In this document: one piece after another, positions 36,690-48,255 of the stretch
Numbering within the stretch: the first letter of the stretch is position 1
Layout of the letters: each line of letters begins with the position of its first letter
Assembly (NCBI GenBank): GCA_037176705.1
Contig: CM073898.1
Location: 38,133,488 to 38,197,487 of the forward strand
Reading direction: 5' to 3'
Source of the DNA: Molossus alvarezi
Taxonomy: Eukaryota > Chordata > Mammalia > Chiroptera > Molossidae
Length of the DNA: 64,000 nt
Program-made: the position numbers and the translations under genes
Notes under the pieces: generated by a model
Told to the model about the DNA's origin: nothing
Seen by the model: the letters and a program-made list of their open reading frames with translations, nothing else
Databases searched by the model: none

Positions 36690-36835
36690 ACATGTGGAAT
36701 CCCCTTTCTTTGAGTATGGTCTGGATTTAATGACTTATTTCTAATGAAAAGAACACTGCAGAAGTGATATGTTACTCTGAGATTAGGTTATAAAAAGACT
36801 GCTGCTTCCCTCTGGCGTATTAAAACAACAGGAAC
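36690..36835 (+). mobile_element. MLT1-like LTR fragment
   Basis: CTTTCTTTGAGTATGGTCTGG, ATGACTTATTTCTAATGAAAAG, GCAGAAGTGATATGTTACTC and GAGATTAGGTTATAAAAAGAC match the first half of an MLT1-type LTR. Confidence 0.65.
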
Positions 36836-36836
36836 T

Positions 36837-36880
36837 GGTGAGGCAGAAGGAGGAACAAGGTGAGGCAGAAGGAGGAACAA
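36837..36880 (+). repeat. 22-bp unit repeated twice
   Basis: GGTGAGGCAGAAGGAGGAAC plus AA occurs at 36837-36858 and again, unchanged, at 36859-36880. Confidence 0.95.
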
Positions 36881-37825
36881 AAATGATGTCCAGATTTTTG
36901 GACTGAATACCTGGATGGATATGGTGTCACTTACCAAGATGCTGAAGATTACTTAAAAACAGTTTAAGAAGAAATATATTCTTAATCATGATTTTGGATG
37001 TGGAATGTGAAGTTGGAGATCTCTATGTGAGAGCCAAATAAAAATGTCTACTGAGCAGGTCAGGTTTAGGTCTGGAACTCAGAAAAGAAGTTTGGGCTTC
37101 AGAATAAATTTGGGAGTTTTCAGAAGGAAATAAAAAAGCTCCTGAAAATGTTTCATCCACAGGAGGACTATGTGTTTATACCCTCTCTCCCAACTGCAGT
37201 ACCATGTGAACATCATGTGAACGAGGTATGGGTCCTCCACACCTGCCCAACACACACACACGATCACATGTGTGCTGTGTGGGTGTGATCACACATGTAG
37301 ACACGTACTGCCATGGGAACGTGGGCACAGAATATGTAGCTGATTTCTTTCTTGCCTTTGTGTATATTGTCAAAAATGAGTTTCTCTGGTGATATTTTTT
37401 TAGTTTCCTTGTTTCCCTGACTACAGGTTGAGAATGATGAAAAGCCTCTGGGTGCTTTTTAGTAGATCTTTCTCCGCTGTATGGCTGAATGACTGGTTTC
37501 CCGGGCCTGATTCGAAGACTATTGTATTAATTATATCATTCATCTGTTTGCAACTGCATCTCAGAATATGTTTGCATAAAACACCGCCCTGCCCTAGAAC
37601 TTAAGATCCTCTTTACTGCATCAAGCTCAAGCTCCTCTCCTGCTTTCTCGAACTGGTGACATCCCACCCCTCTCTGCCCAGACCTTCCTCCGCGACCTCT
37701 GTTCCAGACCCAGGAGATACTTCTGACCTCTATGCCTTCGTTCATGTTGATTCTGAGATTCCAATTCCTAACTTCCTATGTAATTTTGAGCAAGTTGTTA
37801 AAACCAAAGAGTCTCCATTGATCAT
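36881..37825. other. Unassigned DNA
   Basis: It includes a short CA-rich patch near 37249-37262. No coding or repeat call could be made. Confidence 0.35.
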
Positions 37826-38010
37826 TGCAGCTAACATTTACTGCCCTAAGTATTTTACGCACGTTTTCTCAAATCCTCCTAACACCCATTGAAAGGGATA
37901 TTACTGTTCCCATTTCACAGATGAAGAAACCAGGAGTGAGAGAGGCTAACTGCCCCAAGGTACACAGCTAGTGAGGAGCAAAGAAGGAATTAGAACCTGT
38001 GAAATGAAAA
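37826..38010 (-). repeat. MIR
   Basis: Antisense MIR: TACTGCCCTAAGTATTTTACG, TTCCCATTTCACAGATGAAG, AGGTACACAGCTAGTGAGGAG. Confidence 0.87.
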
Positions 38011-38027
38011 CTTGTTTTCCTCTGTTC

Positions 38028-38203
38028 CAGTGGTTCTCAACCCTCCTAATGCCACAACCCTTTAATACAGTTTTTCATGTTGTGGTGACCCCCAACCATA
38101 AAAGTATTTTTGTTGCTACTTCATAACTGTAATTTTGCTACTGTTATGTCCTAGGCGATCCCTGTGAAAGGGTCGTTCGACCCCCAAAGGTTGAGAACTG
38201 CTG
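38028..38203 (-). mobile_element. Non-autonomous hAT element (URR1-like), copy 2
   Basis: This is the best-preserved copy: TIRs CAGTGGTTCTCAACC at the left and GGTTGAGAACTGCTG at the right, about 176 bp long, no coding capacity. An 8-bp TSD, the hallmark of hAT elements, is visible: CTCTGTTC (38020-38027) and CTCTATTC (38204-38211), 7 of 8 matching. Confidence 0.92.
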
Positions 38204-38239
38204 CTCTATTCTCTACTCACTTCTGTAACAGATACGCGT

Positions 38240-38264
38240 CCCCCCCCCCCCACACACACACACA
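38240..38264 (+). repeat. C-run followed by (CA)n
   Basis: A run of about 10 C is followed by about six CA units. Confidence 0.9.
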
Positions 38265-38959
38265 CCTACTAATCTCCAACACCAGCTGGATTTCCTGCAG
38301 TTGGATCCAGTTCTGACACTGTCGACTTGGAATCAGCATTGAGCTCCCACAAGGTAAGGGCTCTGATCCACAAGACAGCCCCCACATTTCAGGCACCAAC
38401 TGCATATACCAGGTTGTTACCCACACGACTGACTAGCTACAAACCAGGGTTCTCATGACCCCCTCCTTGGGTTCAATAATTTGCTAGAATTGCTCATGCA
38501 ACTCAGAGAAACACTTACTTTCATTTGCCAGTTTATTATGTTATAAAGGATATGAACCGCCTGATGAAGAGATACATAGAGCAAGGTCCAGAAAGATCCT
38601 AAGCGCAGGAGTTTCTGTCCCCATGAATTTGGGCTGCACCAACCTCCAGGTACGTGGATATGTTCACCAACCAGGAAGCTCCCTGAACTCTATACCACAT
38701 GGATTTTTATGGAGGCTTCATTATGTAGGCATGATTGGTGATCATACAACCTCTAGGTCCCTCTCCCCTCACTGGAGTTTGCAAAGAGTGAGGCTGAAAG
38801 TTCCAACCCTCTAGTCACATGGTTGGTTCCAAAAGTCACCGCCTTAAAATAAACTCACGTGTGACAAGGACTTCTTATAAATAATCAAATATACTCCGTT
38901 CACCTTTATCTGCTCTTATCACTTCGGACATTACATGGGTTTCAGGAGCTCTGTCCTAA

Positions 38960-39500
38960 ATATATATTTGGTCCTCAAATTCTTCGATAATCCTCCTCTC
39001 AAGCACTGGAGCTTACGTCCTCTCCCTGTGAGTGTGGGTTGGACGCAGTGATTCTCTCCTAGTGAACAAATATAACGGCAGCACGTGACTTCTGAGACTA
39101 GCTCATCAGAGGCATTAGAGCTTCCTCCTGGCTCTTCCTCCCTCTCAGATCCCGGGCGGGGGCAAGCCAGCTGCCATATTGTAAGGACACTCAAACAGCC
39201 CAATGGAGAGGTCTAAGTGGCATGAAACTGAGGCCACCTGCCAACAGCCAGCAAAGAGCTGAGACCTTCTGCCAGGAGCCATGTGAATGAACTATCTTGG
39301 AAGAGGTTGCTCCAACCTCATTCAAGTCTTCAGGTAAGTACAACCCAGTCAGACCTTGATTGCAGCCTCAAAGGAGAGACCCAAAGCTAGAAGCACCGGC
39401 TCAGCTGCTCTAGGATTCCTGCCCCACAGAAACGAAGTTGCCTGAAGCTTCTAGATGTGGGCACTGTGTTACACAGCAACCGGTGAGTAAAGATCCTGGC
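38960..39500 (+). mobile_element. MLT1-like LTR
   Basis: TCCCTGTGAGTGTGGGTTGGACG, TTCTCTCCTAGTGAACAAATA, CCAGCTGCCATATTGTAAGGA, GAAACTGAGGCCACCTGCC and the GCAGCCTCAAAGGAGAGACCC, CCCCACAGAAACGAAG end recall an MLT1-type LTR over about 540 bp. There is no internal sequence. Confidence 0.7.
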
Positions 39501-39624
39501 TGTGAAGCCCCCCAGCACTATTTCGCACATACTCTTTTTGCTTACCCGGGTACCTTGAGGTGAATGATTCTGAAGCTCTCAAAGGACAGAAGATGGAAGG
39601 AGCCAGGATCCCCGAGTCACTTGG

Positions 39625-39881
39625 GTTGTTTTATTTTTTTTTATCCTCACCCGAGGACATTTTTTCCATTTTCTGTTCAGATAGAGTGGGAGGGGGAGAG
39701 AGGAAGAGAGAGAGAGAAACATCGACGTGAAAGGGACACATCGAGTGGCTGCCACCCGCACAACCCGACCAGAGCTGGGGACAAACTGCAACCGAGGTAC
39801 ATGCCCCTAGCAGGAACTGAACCCGGGTCTCTCTGGACCACAGGTTGAAACTCTCACCGCTGAGCCAAACTGGCCAGGGCT
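39625..39881 (-). repeat. VES SINE, full length
   Basis: TSD CCCGAGTCACTTGG at 39611-39624 and 39882-39895. Confidence 0.95.
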
Positions 39882-40149
39882 CCCGAGTCACTTGGATGTC
39901 CAACTGCACCCTAGGAGACCATCCCTATTGTGTTAGGCCATGGGCTTGGGGGTTGTTTATTATAGTAGCTAGTGCTGTTTACTCTTTTAATATACCCTCC
40001 TTTCTATTTCTCAGGCATTTATTGTTCTTTACCACAGAAGATTTAATTATTTGTATAAATGTCCATTTTATTTCATTCTAGTCTTCAAGTTGCTTTCTTT
40101 TTTAAGTACACATCCAATGAGTGATTAGAGTATGCTTGGTGGTATGGGT

Positions 40150-40440
40150 TTTGCCAGAATATCTTAATGAATTATCACAATAACACTAAAAAGCTGATTC
40201 TATTATTTTTCTGACTTTTCAGATGTGAAATCTAAGACAGAGAGGTCAAGTGACTTGCTCAAGATCACACAGCCCAGAAGAGGCAAAGCTGACAAGTGTT
40301 TTGATCCCCAAATTCAAGCTCTTAACTGCTCTGATCTGCTCCCTCCTATGATCCTGTATCCCACCCAGCACCCAGCAAAGTCTCTTGCATACAGTTGTTG
40401 TTTAATTAATGTCTGTGACTGCATGAATAAGTGAATGAAC
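40150..40440 (-). repeat. MIR
   Basis: Antisense MIR: ATTATCACAATAACACTAAAAA, GAGAGGTCAAGTGACTTGC, AAGATCACACAGCCCAGAAG, then TTAATTAATGTCTGTGACTGC. The far end is less sure. Confidence 0.8.
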
Positions 40441-40652
40441 AAATGGTAATATGTTTAGAGGAGAAATGTCATGAAAGTTCACAAATAATCAAAACACTCT
40501 GTTGTCCTGAAATATTTTTTTCCTCATACAAATGCCCCCTTTTACTTGTATGCATCTGAACTTTAGGGTGTTAGTGGCAAGGACATATAATGAGATTCAT
40601 TCATAGGATGGCAGCAGGCTTAGAGAATTCTTCATAACGTCTGCATTCTCAG

Positions 40653-41023
40653 AAAAAGAGCTGCAAGTGCTTCAGGACATCAAACACATCCAGGACTCTT
40701 CTGAGGAGCTGACTCATTCAGGGAAGCCTCTGAAATCCACAGGCACCTCTCAAGGAGAGGACAGTAACTACTGTACCGACGGTGCCATTTCGCCGGGAAC
40801 CTGCGTCCACTCACAGGGCCTGGCCGGGAACCTCAGCAGCGTGACAAAGGCCAAATTGTTCACTCCAGAACAACACAATCATGCAGTGAAAGAGTGGGTG
40901 CCCTGTGTGCTGAGGGGAAAGGCAGTAAATGAGTCCCTGGCACCACCACAACAGGTCAGCCTTAACAAAGATGGGGACAGAACTCCCTGCCAAAGAAACG
41001 GTCTCAGCAAGCTTGCTCTGTGA
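40653..41023 (+). CDS. Probable terminal coding exon of an unidentified gene
   Basis: It follows an acceptor-like TCTGCATTCTCAG ending at 40652. Two bases complete a split codon, then the frame KELQVLQDIKHIQDSSEEL continues open for about 122 codons to TGA at 41021-41023. The rest is polar and likely disordered, containing LKSTGTSQGEDSN, LFTPEQHNHAVKEW and a C-terminal NGLSKLAL. The first 15 residues could form a short amphipathic helix. No known domain is recognised, and the sequence matches none of the repeats in the window. An AATAAA lies about 490 bp downstream, with no other recognised element between, as for a 3' UTR. It begins in the same splice phase as the exon at 9899, so both could follow one upstream exon. 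The stop overlaps GTGAGT, so a further splice there cannot be excluded. Confidence 0.5.
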
Positions 41024-41535
41024 GTGAAAACTCTATCAGATTTAAACTCAAAACAGCTAAAGTTCCAAAATATGCAGCCAGGGCACCATGGGAAAAAGAA
41101 GACTATCCCCTCCTAGGGAGGGCAGATAAGTAATGAATAGTCTCAAACTCTTTTCATGAAAGCAAAGCTCAGGTCTTCCTTTCTGATTAGTTCAGAACTG
41201 GCGTTAACTTCAAGTCACCACCTTGTTTTCACCTCAGGTGCACACCTGTGTCTCCCAAAGGACAGCATAAACCTTCCATACTGCAGACTTCCTTTCTGAA
41301 ATGAAAACTGTTGAGCGTGGCTAGCCGTGGGGAGCGGAAGGGGGACTGGAGCAGAAGGAGGGAGACGTTCGTGGTCCACTTCCACTTTCTTGTGTTCATT
41401 TCTTACCAGGTGTACTTATTAATTTCACTTTTATAATGTTGGCGTTCATCAGAGTGAGGATTATGACCATTTGGGTCTTCACTTTTCTATTATTCTGTTT
41501 CAAAAGAAATAAAATACTTTTTTGGAAATTTTTTT
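41024..41535 (+). other. Possible 3' UTR of the exon at 40653
   Basis: About 500 bp free of interspersed repeats run from the stop to a polyadenylation signal and a T-rich stretch (TTTTTTGGAAATTTTTTTAAC). Confidence 0.4.
41508..41513 (+). terminator. Candidate polyadenylation signal AATAAA
   Basis: Canonical hexamer inside AAAGAAATAAAATAC, followed within 10-25 bp by T-rich DNA that could act as a downstream element. Such hexamers are also common by chance in AT-rich DNA. Confidence 0.4.
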
Positions 41536-41689
41536 AACTATAAATTTCTGCCCTAAAACAACACTTGTTCCCATAAATAAAGCCTTGCTTCTCAGAGAAA
41601 AGTGCGTCTGTGGAACAGAATGTTATAGAACACCTTCGCTGAATAGGGAAAGAAGGGGGAAGGGGTAATCGAGGGATTTTGTAATTTTA

Positions 41690-41929
41690 ATTTTTAATTC
41701 TCATCCGAGGATATTTTTTGCATTCATCTTCAGATAGAGCAAGAGGGAGGAACAGAGAGAGAGAAACATCAATGTGAGACAGATACATTGACTGGCTGCC
41801 ACCCACATGACCCCAACCGGGGCCGGGGACAAACTGCAACGGAGGTACATACCCTTAGCAGGAACCGAACCCAGGTCTCTCTGGACAGTGGGCCGACACT
41901 CTAACGGCTGAGCCAAACCAGTCAGAGGA
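41690..41929 (-). repeat. VES SINE, full length
   Basis: TSD GGATTTTGTAATTTTA (41674-41689) and GGATTTTGCAATTTTA (41930-41945). Confidence 0.94.
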
Positions 41930-41982
41930 GGATTTTGCAATTTTAGTATTGTTTAACATACTTTAACTATATATTACTCTCC

Positions 41983-42196
41983 CCCCCCCCCTTTATTGAT
42001 TTTGGAGAGAGAGGAAGTGAGAGGGAGAGAGAGAGACAGAAACATCGATGAGAGAGAGAACAATTGGCCACCTCCTGCATGCCCCCCCACTGGAAACTGG
42101 ACCCACAACCTGGGCATGTGCTCTGACCCAGAATCGAACCAGTGACCTCTTGGTGCATGGGTCAATTCTCAACCACTGAGCCACACCGGTGGGGCC
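41983..42196 (-). repeat. VES-related SINE, subfamily B
   Basis: Sense head GGCCCCACCGGTGTGGCTCAG at the right end. A C10 run at about 41981-41990 sits at its tail. The probable TSD is degenerate (ATATTACTC and ATGTTATTC). Confidence 0.87.
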
Positions 42197-42230
42197 ATAT
42201 GTTATTCTTTTATATAGATTCATTGTTTCC

Positions 42231-42433
42231 AATTCAGGGTAATTTTTTTCTCCAGAGGGCCTTTGGCAATGTCCAGAACCATTTTTGATTGTCATGACTT
42301 GGGTGGGGTTGAGGGTCCTGCTTACATCTAGTGGATAGAGGCCAGGAGGCTGCTAAACATCCCACAGGACAGTTCCCACACCAAAGGATTATCTGGTCCA
42401 AAATGCCAACAGTGCCCAAGTTGAGAAACCCTG
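42231..42433 (+). mobile_element. MER20 (hAT-Charlie)
   Basis: CCTTTGGCAATGTCCAGAACC, ATTTTTGATTGTCATGACTTG, CATCTAGTGGATAGAGGCCAG, GCTGCTAAACATCCCACAGG and the GTTGAGAAACCCTG terminus match MER20 in order. The left end is eroded. Confidence 0.9.
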
Positions 42434-42783
42434 ATATAGGTATGATGATTCCATTGTAAAAAATAGATAAATTCACCCTAAAGTCATGCTCACAGAATAA
42501 CTGATTAGATGGGGGAGAAAGGGGAATCATGTCTTAATTGTTTGAACAACACATCTAGTATAAGTTTGAGATTGGTCAGATTCGGGGGCATCTGTTGGTG
42601 GTTGTTCTTCCTGGTCATCCGAGGCACTCGATAAATGCTTCGAAATAGAACTGAATCTATCCTTTATTCTTTGCTCACATATTTAACAAATATATGTGGA
42701 ATCTCTGCTATGCTATCAGGTGGACACAGCTTGTAAGAGAAATCACTTCTCAACTATGATCTGTCCTTAATAAAACAAAAAAA

Positions 42784-43030
42784 GCCCTGGCTGGTTTGGC
42801 TCAGCGGTTGGAGCGCCAGCCCACATACTAGAGTCCCAGGTTCGGTTCCCGCTAAGGGCACGCACCTCAGTTGCAGTTTGTCCCCAGCCCCGGTTGGGGT
42901 CGTGTGGGTGGCAGCCAGTCGACGTGTCTCTCTCACATCGATGTTTCTCTCTCTCTTCCCCACTCTCTCCCTCCTGCTCTATCTGAAGATAAATGCAAAA
43001 ATCTCCTCAGGTGAGGATAAAAAAAAAAAG
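42784..43030 (+). repeat. VES SINE, full length
   Basis: Head GCCCTGGCTGGTTTGGCTC, tail A10. The flanking DNA is A-rich and hides the TSD. Confidence 0.92.
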
Positions 43031-44635
43031 AAGTACCCAGGCCATGTCTAAATATTACAATCAATATTGTGGCCAGGAAATGTCTTGGAGATCGGAAATG
43101 AGAATGAAACCGAAATGTTTAGATCTCTTACATATTAAGTATCCATACAATTAATGGAGGCCTGGCTGGTTTTGTTGTTGCCGTCATTATAAACAAACTC
43201 CTATCCCTGTGGGAAAGCCAGGTCCTTGTAGGGCATCAATTCAGGGTCCTGTAGGAGGCTGAACAAACCCAGTTAGACTTTAGGCCTGGGAATGGCCGGC
43301 AAGAGCTTCTGGTCCTTTCACTTTAAATTGCTGACTGGTCCCCGCCCTCACCCGTTGTTTGGGGACAAGCAGTGCTCCTAAACTTCCCTCCACGGCTAGA
43401 ATAGCCGGAAGGACATGAGTGTGTAGTCCCAAGGGCTGGACTTGGCTCCTCACTCAGAATGGAGTCATTAGGAAAGTTCCAGAACTATCCCTCCCTAAGC
43501 AATCATGAGTCCACACTTACTTCTTCCCCATTGAAGTAAGCTCATAAAAATATCCACCCTTAAACTTACAGAAACCCCAGCAGGATGAATCCTCTCAGAA
43601 GTTGTAACAGTTGTAGCATTACTGACCCATGGACAATTGAATTCTTTGAATTAGTGCCTAAGAACACGAAAGACACCCCTGTACTTTTTCACAAGTCCCT
43701 GTGGAATTTCCCATTCCAATGAAAGCAAGTTACACTAAAAAGAAAATTAGCAAGAGCACCATTTCTAACCACTAATGTAAACACTCGATAAGCTTTTTTG
43801 TTGTTGATTATTCAGAAAAAAATTCTAATAATAAAGAAAAGAAATGCAGCAAGTTTACATTGCAAATGGAATTCTCTCCAATTTTTGGCTGCATTGACGT
43901 CAACTCAACTGAGCCAAAACCAGAGCTAAGCCAGGGTTACCAGAACCCACGGAGCTGAGGTCAGAGCAGGTCCAGCCCGACCTCCCAGCTGGGAGTCTTA
44001 GCAGGATTCTGTCTCAGGTCATCCCGGCTGCGACTGCTCCTGGTTGACCCTATCTCCCACCCTAAACGGTGCTTAGATAAGAGCCCACCTCCAGCTCTCC
44101 AGGTGACCAAAGCACTAGTCAGTCTCAGGGTACAGAATGCCCTGATCTGGCCTGGAAATGACCTAGACCACTTGGGGCGGTAGCCGTGGATGCTGGGTCC
44201 AGAACCAGCCAAGGAGTCCCAGATCAATCCCACAGCTACTCAAGCCCAAAGGCTGTGACTGGAACCAGAAAAATTACGGGAATGCAGCAAACCATCTGCC
44301 TGGCCGCATCGGCCCTGGGTCAGTCACAACAGGTGTTCAGAACCCCTGGTCCTCCGTAATCAATCAAAGACAGACAACTTCCACTAAGAACTAAAAACCC
44401 GGCCAGGCTGTCTGGCTTTAAAGCATGCCCCGTGTTTCTTCAGAACAACGGCACGAGGTAAACCTCAGCATGCTCCCTGACCTTAACTCGTTCCAGTTTC
44501 TCAAGCGAGAACAAAGGAAACAGAAGTTATCCATCAGCAGGCCAGGGCGCTGCACGCCGGCTAAGCGCCGTTTTCACCCTTCCCCGGAGTTCCCTTTCAC
44601 TTACAGGTTTCACACCGATACTGTTTTTGTTGAAT
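43031..44635. other. Unassigned single-copy DNA, GC-richer at 43.9-44.6 kb
   Basis: No SINE in about 1.8 kb, a relatively clean stretch for this window. Small frames (90 codons on the minus strand at 43961-44233; 70 codons on the plus strand at 44425-44637) lack convincing splice or start context. An old LTR cannot be excluded. Confidence 0.35.
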
Positions 44636-44710
44636 GATGGCACACATACTTTGTTTATTTCCTATGTGCTGAGCAGTGTCCTAAGTGCTTTATAAACATG
44701 AGAGTAATTA
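44636..44710 (-). repeat. MIR 3' fragment
   Basis: TTTCCTATGTGCTGAGCAGTG then TCCTAAGTGCTTTATAAAC is the antisense MIR end. A (TG)n/(TA)n run follows at 44712-44732. Confidence 0.6.
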
Positions 44711-44890
44711 TATGTGTGTGTGTATATATATGTACACATCACAAATTGTACACAGGATGGGGTTGCATAGATTCAACAAAGGGTGTGCTTTCTTAATGTT
44801 TTATTTGTGACACTATTTTTAAATTTTGTTTTGCTAAAGTAATATGTGCCCGTTTTAAGAAAGTAGAGAAAGTTTTATAAAGAAAAAGTG

Positions 44891-45057
44891 GCCCTGGCCG
44901 GTTTGGCTCAGCGGTTAGCGTGTCAGCCCATGGACCAATGAGTCGCAGGTTCAATTCTGGTCAGGGGCACATACCTTGGTTGCATTTTTCCCCGGACCTG
45001 GTGGACTTGGTCGGGTGGTGTGGGAGGCAACCAGTCGATGTGGCTCTATCATGTTGA

Positions 45058-45095
<38 letters not shown>

Positions 45096-45170
45096 CCTCC
45101 CACCCACCCACCCACTCTGTCTTATAATAAGTAGAAAAATATCCTCAGGTGAGGAATAAAAAAAAAAAAG
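44891..45170 (+). repeat. VES SINE, full length
   Basis: Contains (CT)n at about 45061-45091 and a (CCCA)n patch after it. Probable TSD AGAAAAAGTG and AGAAAGAGTG. Confidence 0.9.
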
Positions 45171-46390
45171 AAAAGAAAGAGTGAATGCTCTTGCTCCCTT
45201 CCAGACCCGTCCTCCGGAGGTGGCACCACTGTTCACAGTGTGGGACAAGCCTTCTGCGGGGAGTACGATAAAAAGGCTTTAAAAAAAAAACAAAAAACAC
45301 CCAAATCTCAAAGCAAATGAGTAGCATGAGAGAAAGAACATTTTTTCAAGAAATGAAAAAACTAAGAGATGAAATGGAAAGTATGACAAAGGAAAAGGCT
45401 CATGGATGAGGCCAGCGCCGCTGTAGTGAAATTTTTACATTAATGCTGCTGAGGCGGGGATGGTGGAGAACAAGCCTTAAGTCAGTGTGGACCTGGCAGA
45501 TGGGTGTGGAGAGAATGACATTTCAGGCCTTCCATAATTGATCAGTGAGTTTTAAATAGTAAAATATAGAGAGCACCTAGTAAGACCTTTCAGTAGACAG
45601 TTCCTTTTAAGAGTTGCATCACATGTCCTTTTAAAAATAGTCCAGCTACCTTCTGTTCATGTACCCCAGGGGTTCCTGGATTTCATTTGAATAGTCTGCC
45701 AACACAAAAGGGAAATCCAGAAACTGTCCTCTGAGACACAACATCTTCCAAGAACCTCTGTTCTCCGCTGTGACATACGCAGAAGACATTTGGCCCGACC
45801 TCCAGGAAGGCTTCAAAGCAAAGGGAAGCTCACAGGTGCCCTGGAGGATGGGACCTAGCATGGTCAGTGCCAACGGGGTCTTCTGTGGAACCAAAATTCA
45901 GCACAGCATAGTGGAAAAGATTCTGAATAGAGGGATTAACTGGAAAACAGAGATGGGAGTAATCAGGACAGAAATATATTGTAAATCTTCCAAGGTCACC
46001 ATTGCAACCCTCAGAAAAAGGAAGGCTTCAGGCTCCAGGGACCACCCTTCCAGCTGCAAAAATGTTACAGACTGAGCATCTTTGTCTTCCAAGGAGTCCA
46101 AAACAAAGATCAAATAATGGAGGGGGGTAGGGAGTGGGAACAGAGACTCCTTCGCTCTCTCGTTGACCTTAGCATTGCATGTGATTTGAAAGCTTTGTTG
46201 TATCACATAGTAATCAGTCTCTTGACCTTTTAAAAGTACATGTGTTAATTGTTATTTCATATCTTCATAAAGAACTCTCAACCTCTCCCCATAGCTAATT
46301 CATAATTTTTAATCCTCAGGTGTTTTGACTTAAAGTTCAATGTGTTGGAAACAATCATGAGACATGAATAAGAGGGTGTTTGCCTAAAGC
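45171..46390. other. Unassigned DNA
   Basis: A 101-codon plus frame (45770-46075) overlaps an equally long minus frame; neither has decisive splice sites or a known domain. No repeat family was recognised. Confidence 0.35.
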
Positions 46391-46555
46391 AATGGTTTGG
46401 CACCTTGGCTGCACATTAGAATCACCGGAAGAGCTTTAAATATTGATACCTGGAATCCACCCTCAGAAATTTTGATTTAATTGTTCTGGGGAAAGGCCAG
46501 GTTATCCATATTATTTTTAGAAGTTCCCAGGTGATTTGAACATGCAGTAGCAGTG
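46391..46555 (+). mobile_element. MER5A (hAT-Charlie)
   Basis: TTGGCTGCACATTAGAATCAC, GGAAGAGCTTTAAATATTGAT, TTTTGATTTAATTGTTCTGGG and CCCAGGTGATTTGAACATGCAG match MER5A almost end to end. The right terminal repeat is worn. Confidence 0.92.
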
Positions 46556-46580
46556 AGAGGTCTCTGACTGTTGGCATTCT

Positions 46581-46815
46581 TTTTTTTTTAATCCTCACCC
46601 GAGGACATTTTTCCATTTTTTGTTCAGATAGAGTGGGAGGGAGAAAGAGAAAAACATCAACGTGAAAGGGACACATCGAGTGGCTGCCTCCCGCAGGACC
46701 CAACCAGAGCGGGGGAGCAACTGCAACCAAGGTACACGCTCTTAGTGGGAACCGAACCCAGGTCTCTCTGGATGGCAGGCCGACACTCTAACCACTGAGC
46801 CAAACTGGCCAGGGC
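46581..46815 (-). repeat. VES SINE, full length
   Basis: TSD CTGACTGTTGGCATTCT on the left (about 46564-46580) and CTGATTGTTCGCATTCT on the right (from 46815). Confidence 0.92.
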
Positions 46816-47089
46816 TGATTGTTCGCATTCTAATCCCTTCCTTAATCACCACCTCTTCCTATTATGTGCACAGAGAAGAAAACAAAACAAGTAACTCTTG
46901 ATCAGGAGCTTCGGCCCCAACCTCACTGCAGCACTGTAGAGAGCTAGGCTGGACTTCGTGAAGAATGCTTCTGCATGCACCTGATAGCCAAAACCAAAGC
47001 CAGATGGAAAGGTAACTCTTCCTCTCCATCCCAGACTCCACACCCAAGCCTCAGTGGTCACCACTCCAACAAGAGGGGCAACCACATGG

Positions 47090-48255
47090 ACATATTTGCA
47101 ACTCATAGTTTCAACCAAGAAAGGATGAGATTCCCAAAACAGAAGGAAATACAAATCATCAAGAAAAAGGCACAACTCAATGGAAAAGTGAGCAAAGAAT
47201 ATAAACAGTTAATAAAAGAGAAGCCTCTAAAGACCAAATCAACATGAAAAAATCCCCAACTTCTCCAGCAATCAGAGACGCCAATTATAATCACAAATGA
47301 GATAGATACCATTTCATACTTATCACAAGGATTAAAATCCAAAAGTTGGGTAATACCAAGAGTTAGCAAGGATGTTGAGCAATAAGAACTTTAATATATT
47401 ACAGATGCGGTGTAAATTTGCACAACCATTTAGAAAAGCAGTTTTGCAATATCTGCTAACATAGAAAGTGTGCGTAACCTTCAAGGACCCCATTTCCCCT
47501 CCGGGTATTTGCCGCTTAGACAGTACAGAAGGAGATATACACAAGGTGTCCACGGCAGCACTGTGTGTAACATGAATAGGTGGGAAGGGTTAATATCGTC
47601 CAACAGTGGAACAGACCACTGTGGTTTCATCATCATACAATGAAATCATATACTCAGTTAAAATGCATAAAAAACAAAAGCTACATATTCCAACACAGAT
47701 TGGTCTAAAACATAATGTTGAATGAAAAGTGCAAGTTACAAAAGTCATTTTTAGTATACCTTTTATGTAAAACATACAAATATGTAGATTATTAAAACGT
47801 GGGCAGGAAAAATGCACACAAACAATAAGAAAATGATTACCTTTGGGAAGAGGTAACATCTCCTCAGTTGAGATTGGGGAGGAATTGCAACCGCAACTAA
47901 AATGTTTTTTCTTTCTTTCCTTTTTCCCTTCTCTCCTTTCCTCCCTCCCTTCCCCCTTCCTTCCTTCCTTCCTTCCTTCCTTCCTTCCTTCCTTCCTTCC
48001 TTCCTTCCTTCCTTCCTTCCTTCCTTCCTTCCTTCCTTCCTTCCTTCCTTCCTTCCTTCCTTCCTTCCTTCCTTCCTTCCTTCCTTCCTTCCTTCCTTCC
48101 TTCCTTCCTTCCTTCCTTCCTTCCCTCCCTCCCTCCTGTCATTTTTTTTATCAGAAGCACATGTGGCCAAATGTTACCAATGTAAAAACCTGGGTATAGG
48201 TCAATGTGTGCTGTTATATTTTTATCTTTATCTTATTGTACATCTGGAATACTAA
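47090..48255 (+). mobile_element. Old L1 3' part, interrupted by a (CCTT)n tract
   Basis: L1-like order: GATTCCCAAAACAGAAGGAA, GAAAAATCCCCAACTTCTCC, a GATGCGGTGTAAATTTGCAC region and GAATGAAAAGTGCAAGTTAC in a 3' UTR-like part. It appears to resume after the microsatellite (TCTTATTGTACATCTGG). No intact frame. Confidence 0.6.
47942..48134 (+). repeat. (CCTT)n microsatellite, about 190 bp
   Basis: An almost pure homopyrimidine tetranucleotide tract of over 40 units with CCCT variants at both ends. The homopurine complement gives the K/E/G/R-repeat frames on the minus strand, which are not proteins. Mirror symmetry would allow triplex (H-DNA) formation. Confidence 0.97.

Noticed and set aside
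40653..41023. Joining 9899-10014 directly to 40653
   Set aside because: The donor is phase 0 but this exon needs one carried base. In the forced frame a TGA appears within about 20 codons.
47942..48134. Regular repeat array as a CRISPR-like structure
   Set aside because: 4-bp units without spacers in a vertebrate genome: a microsatellite.
47763..48255. Frames of 87-135 codons made of KEGR or FLPS repeats
   Set aside because: Direct translation of the (CCTT)n/(AAGG)n microsatellite; no amino-acid constraint can be inferred.
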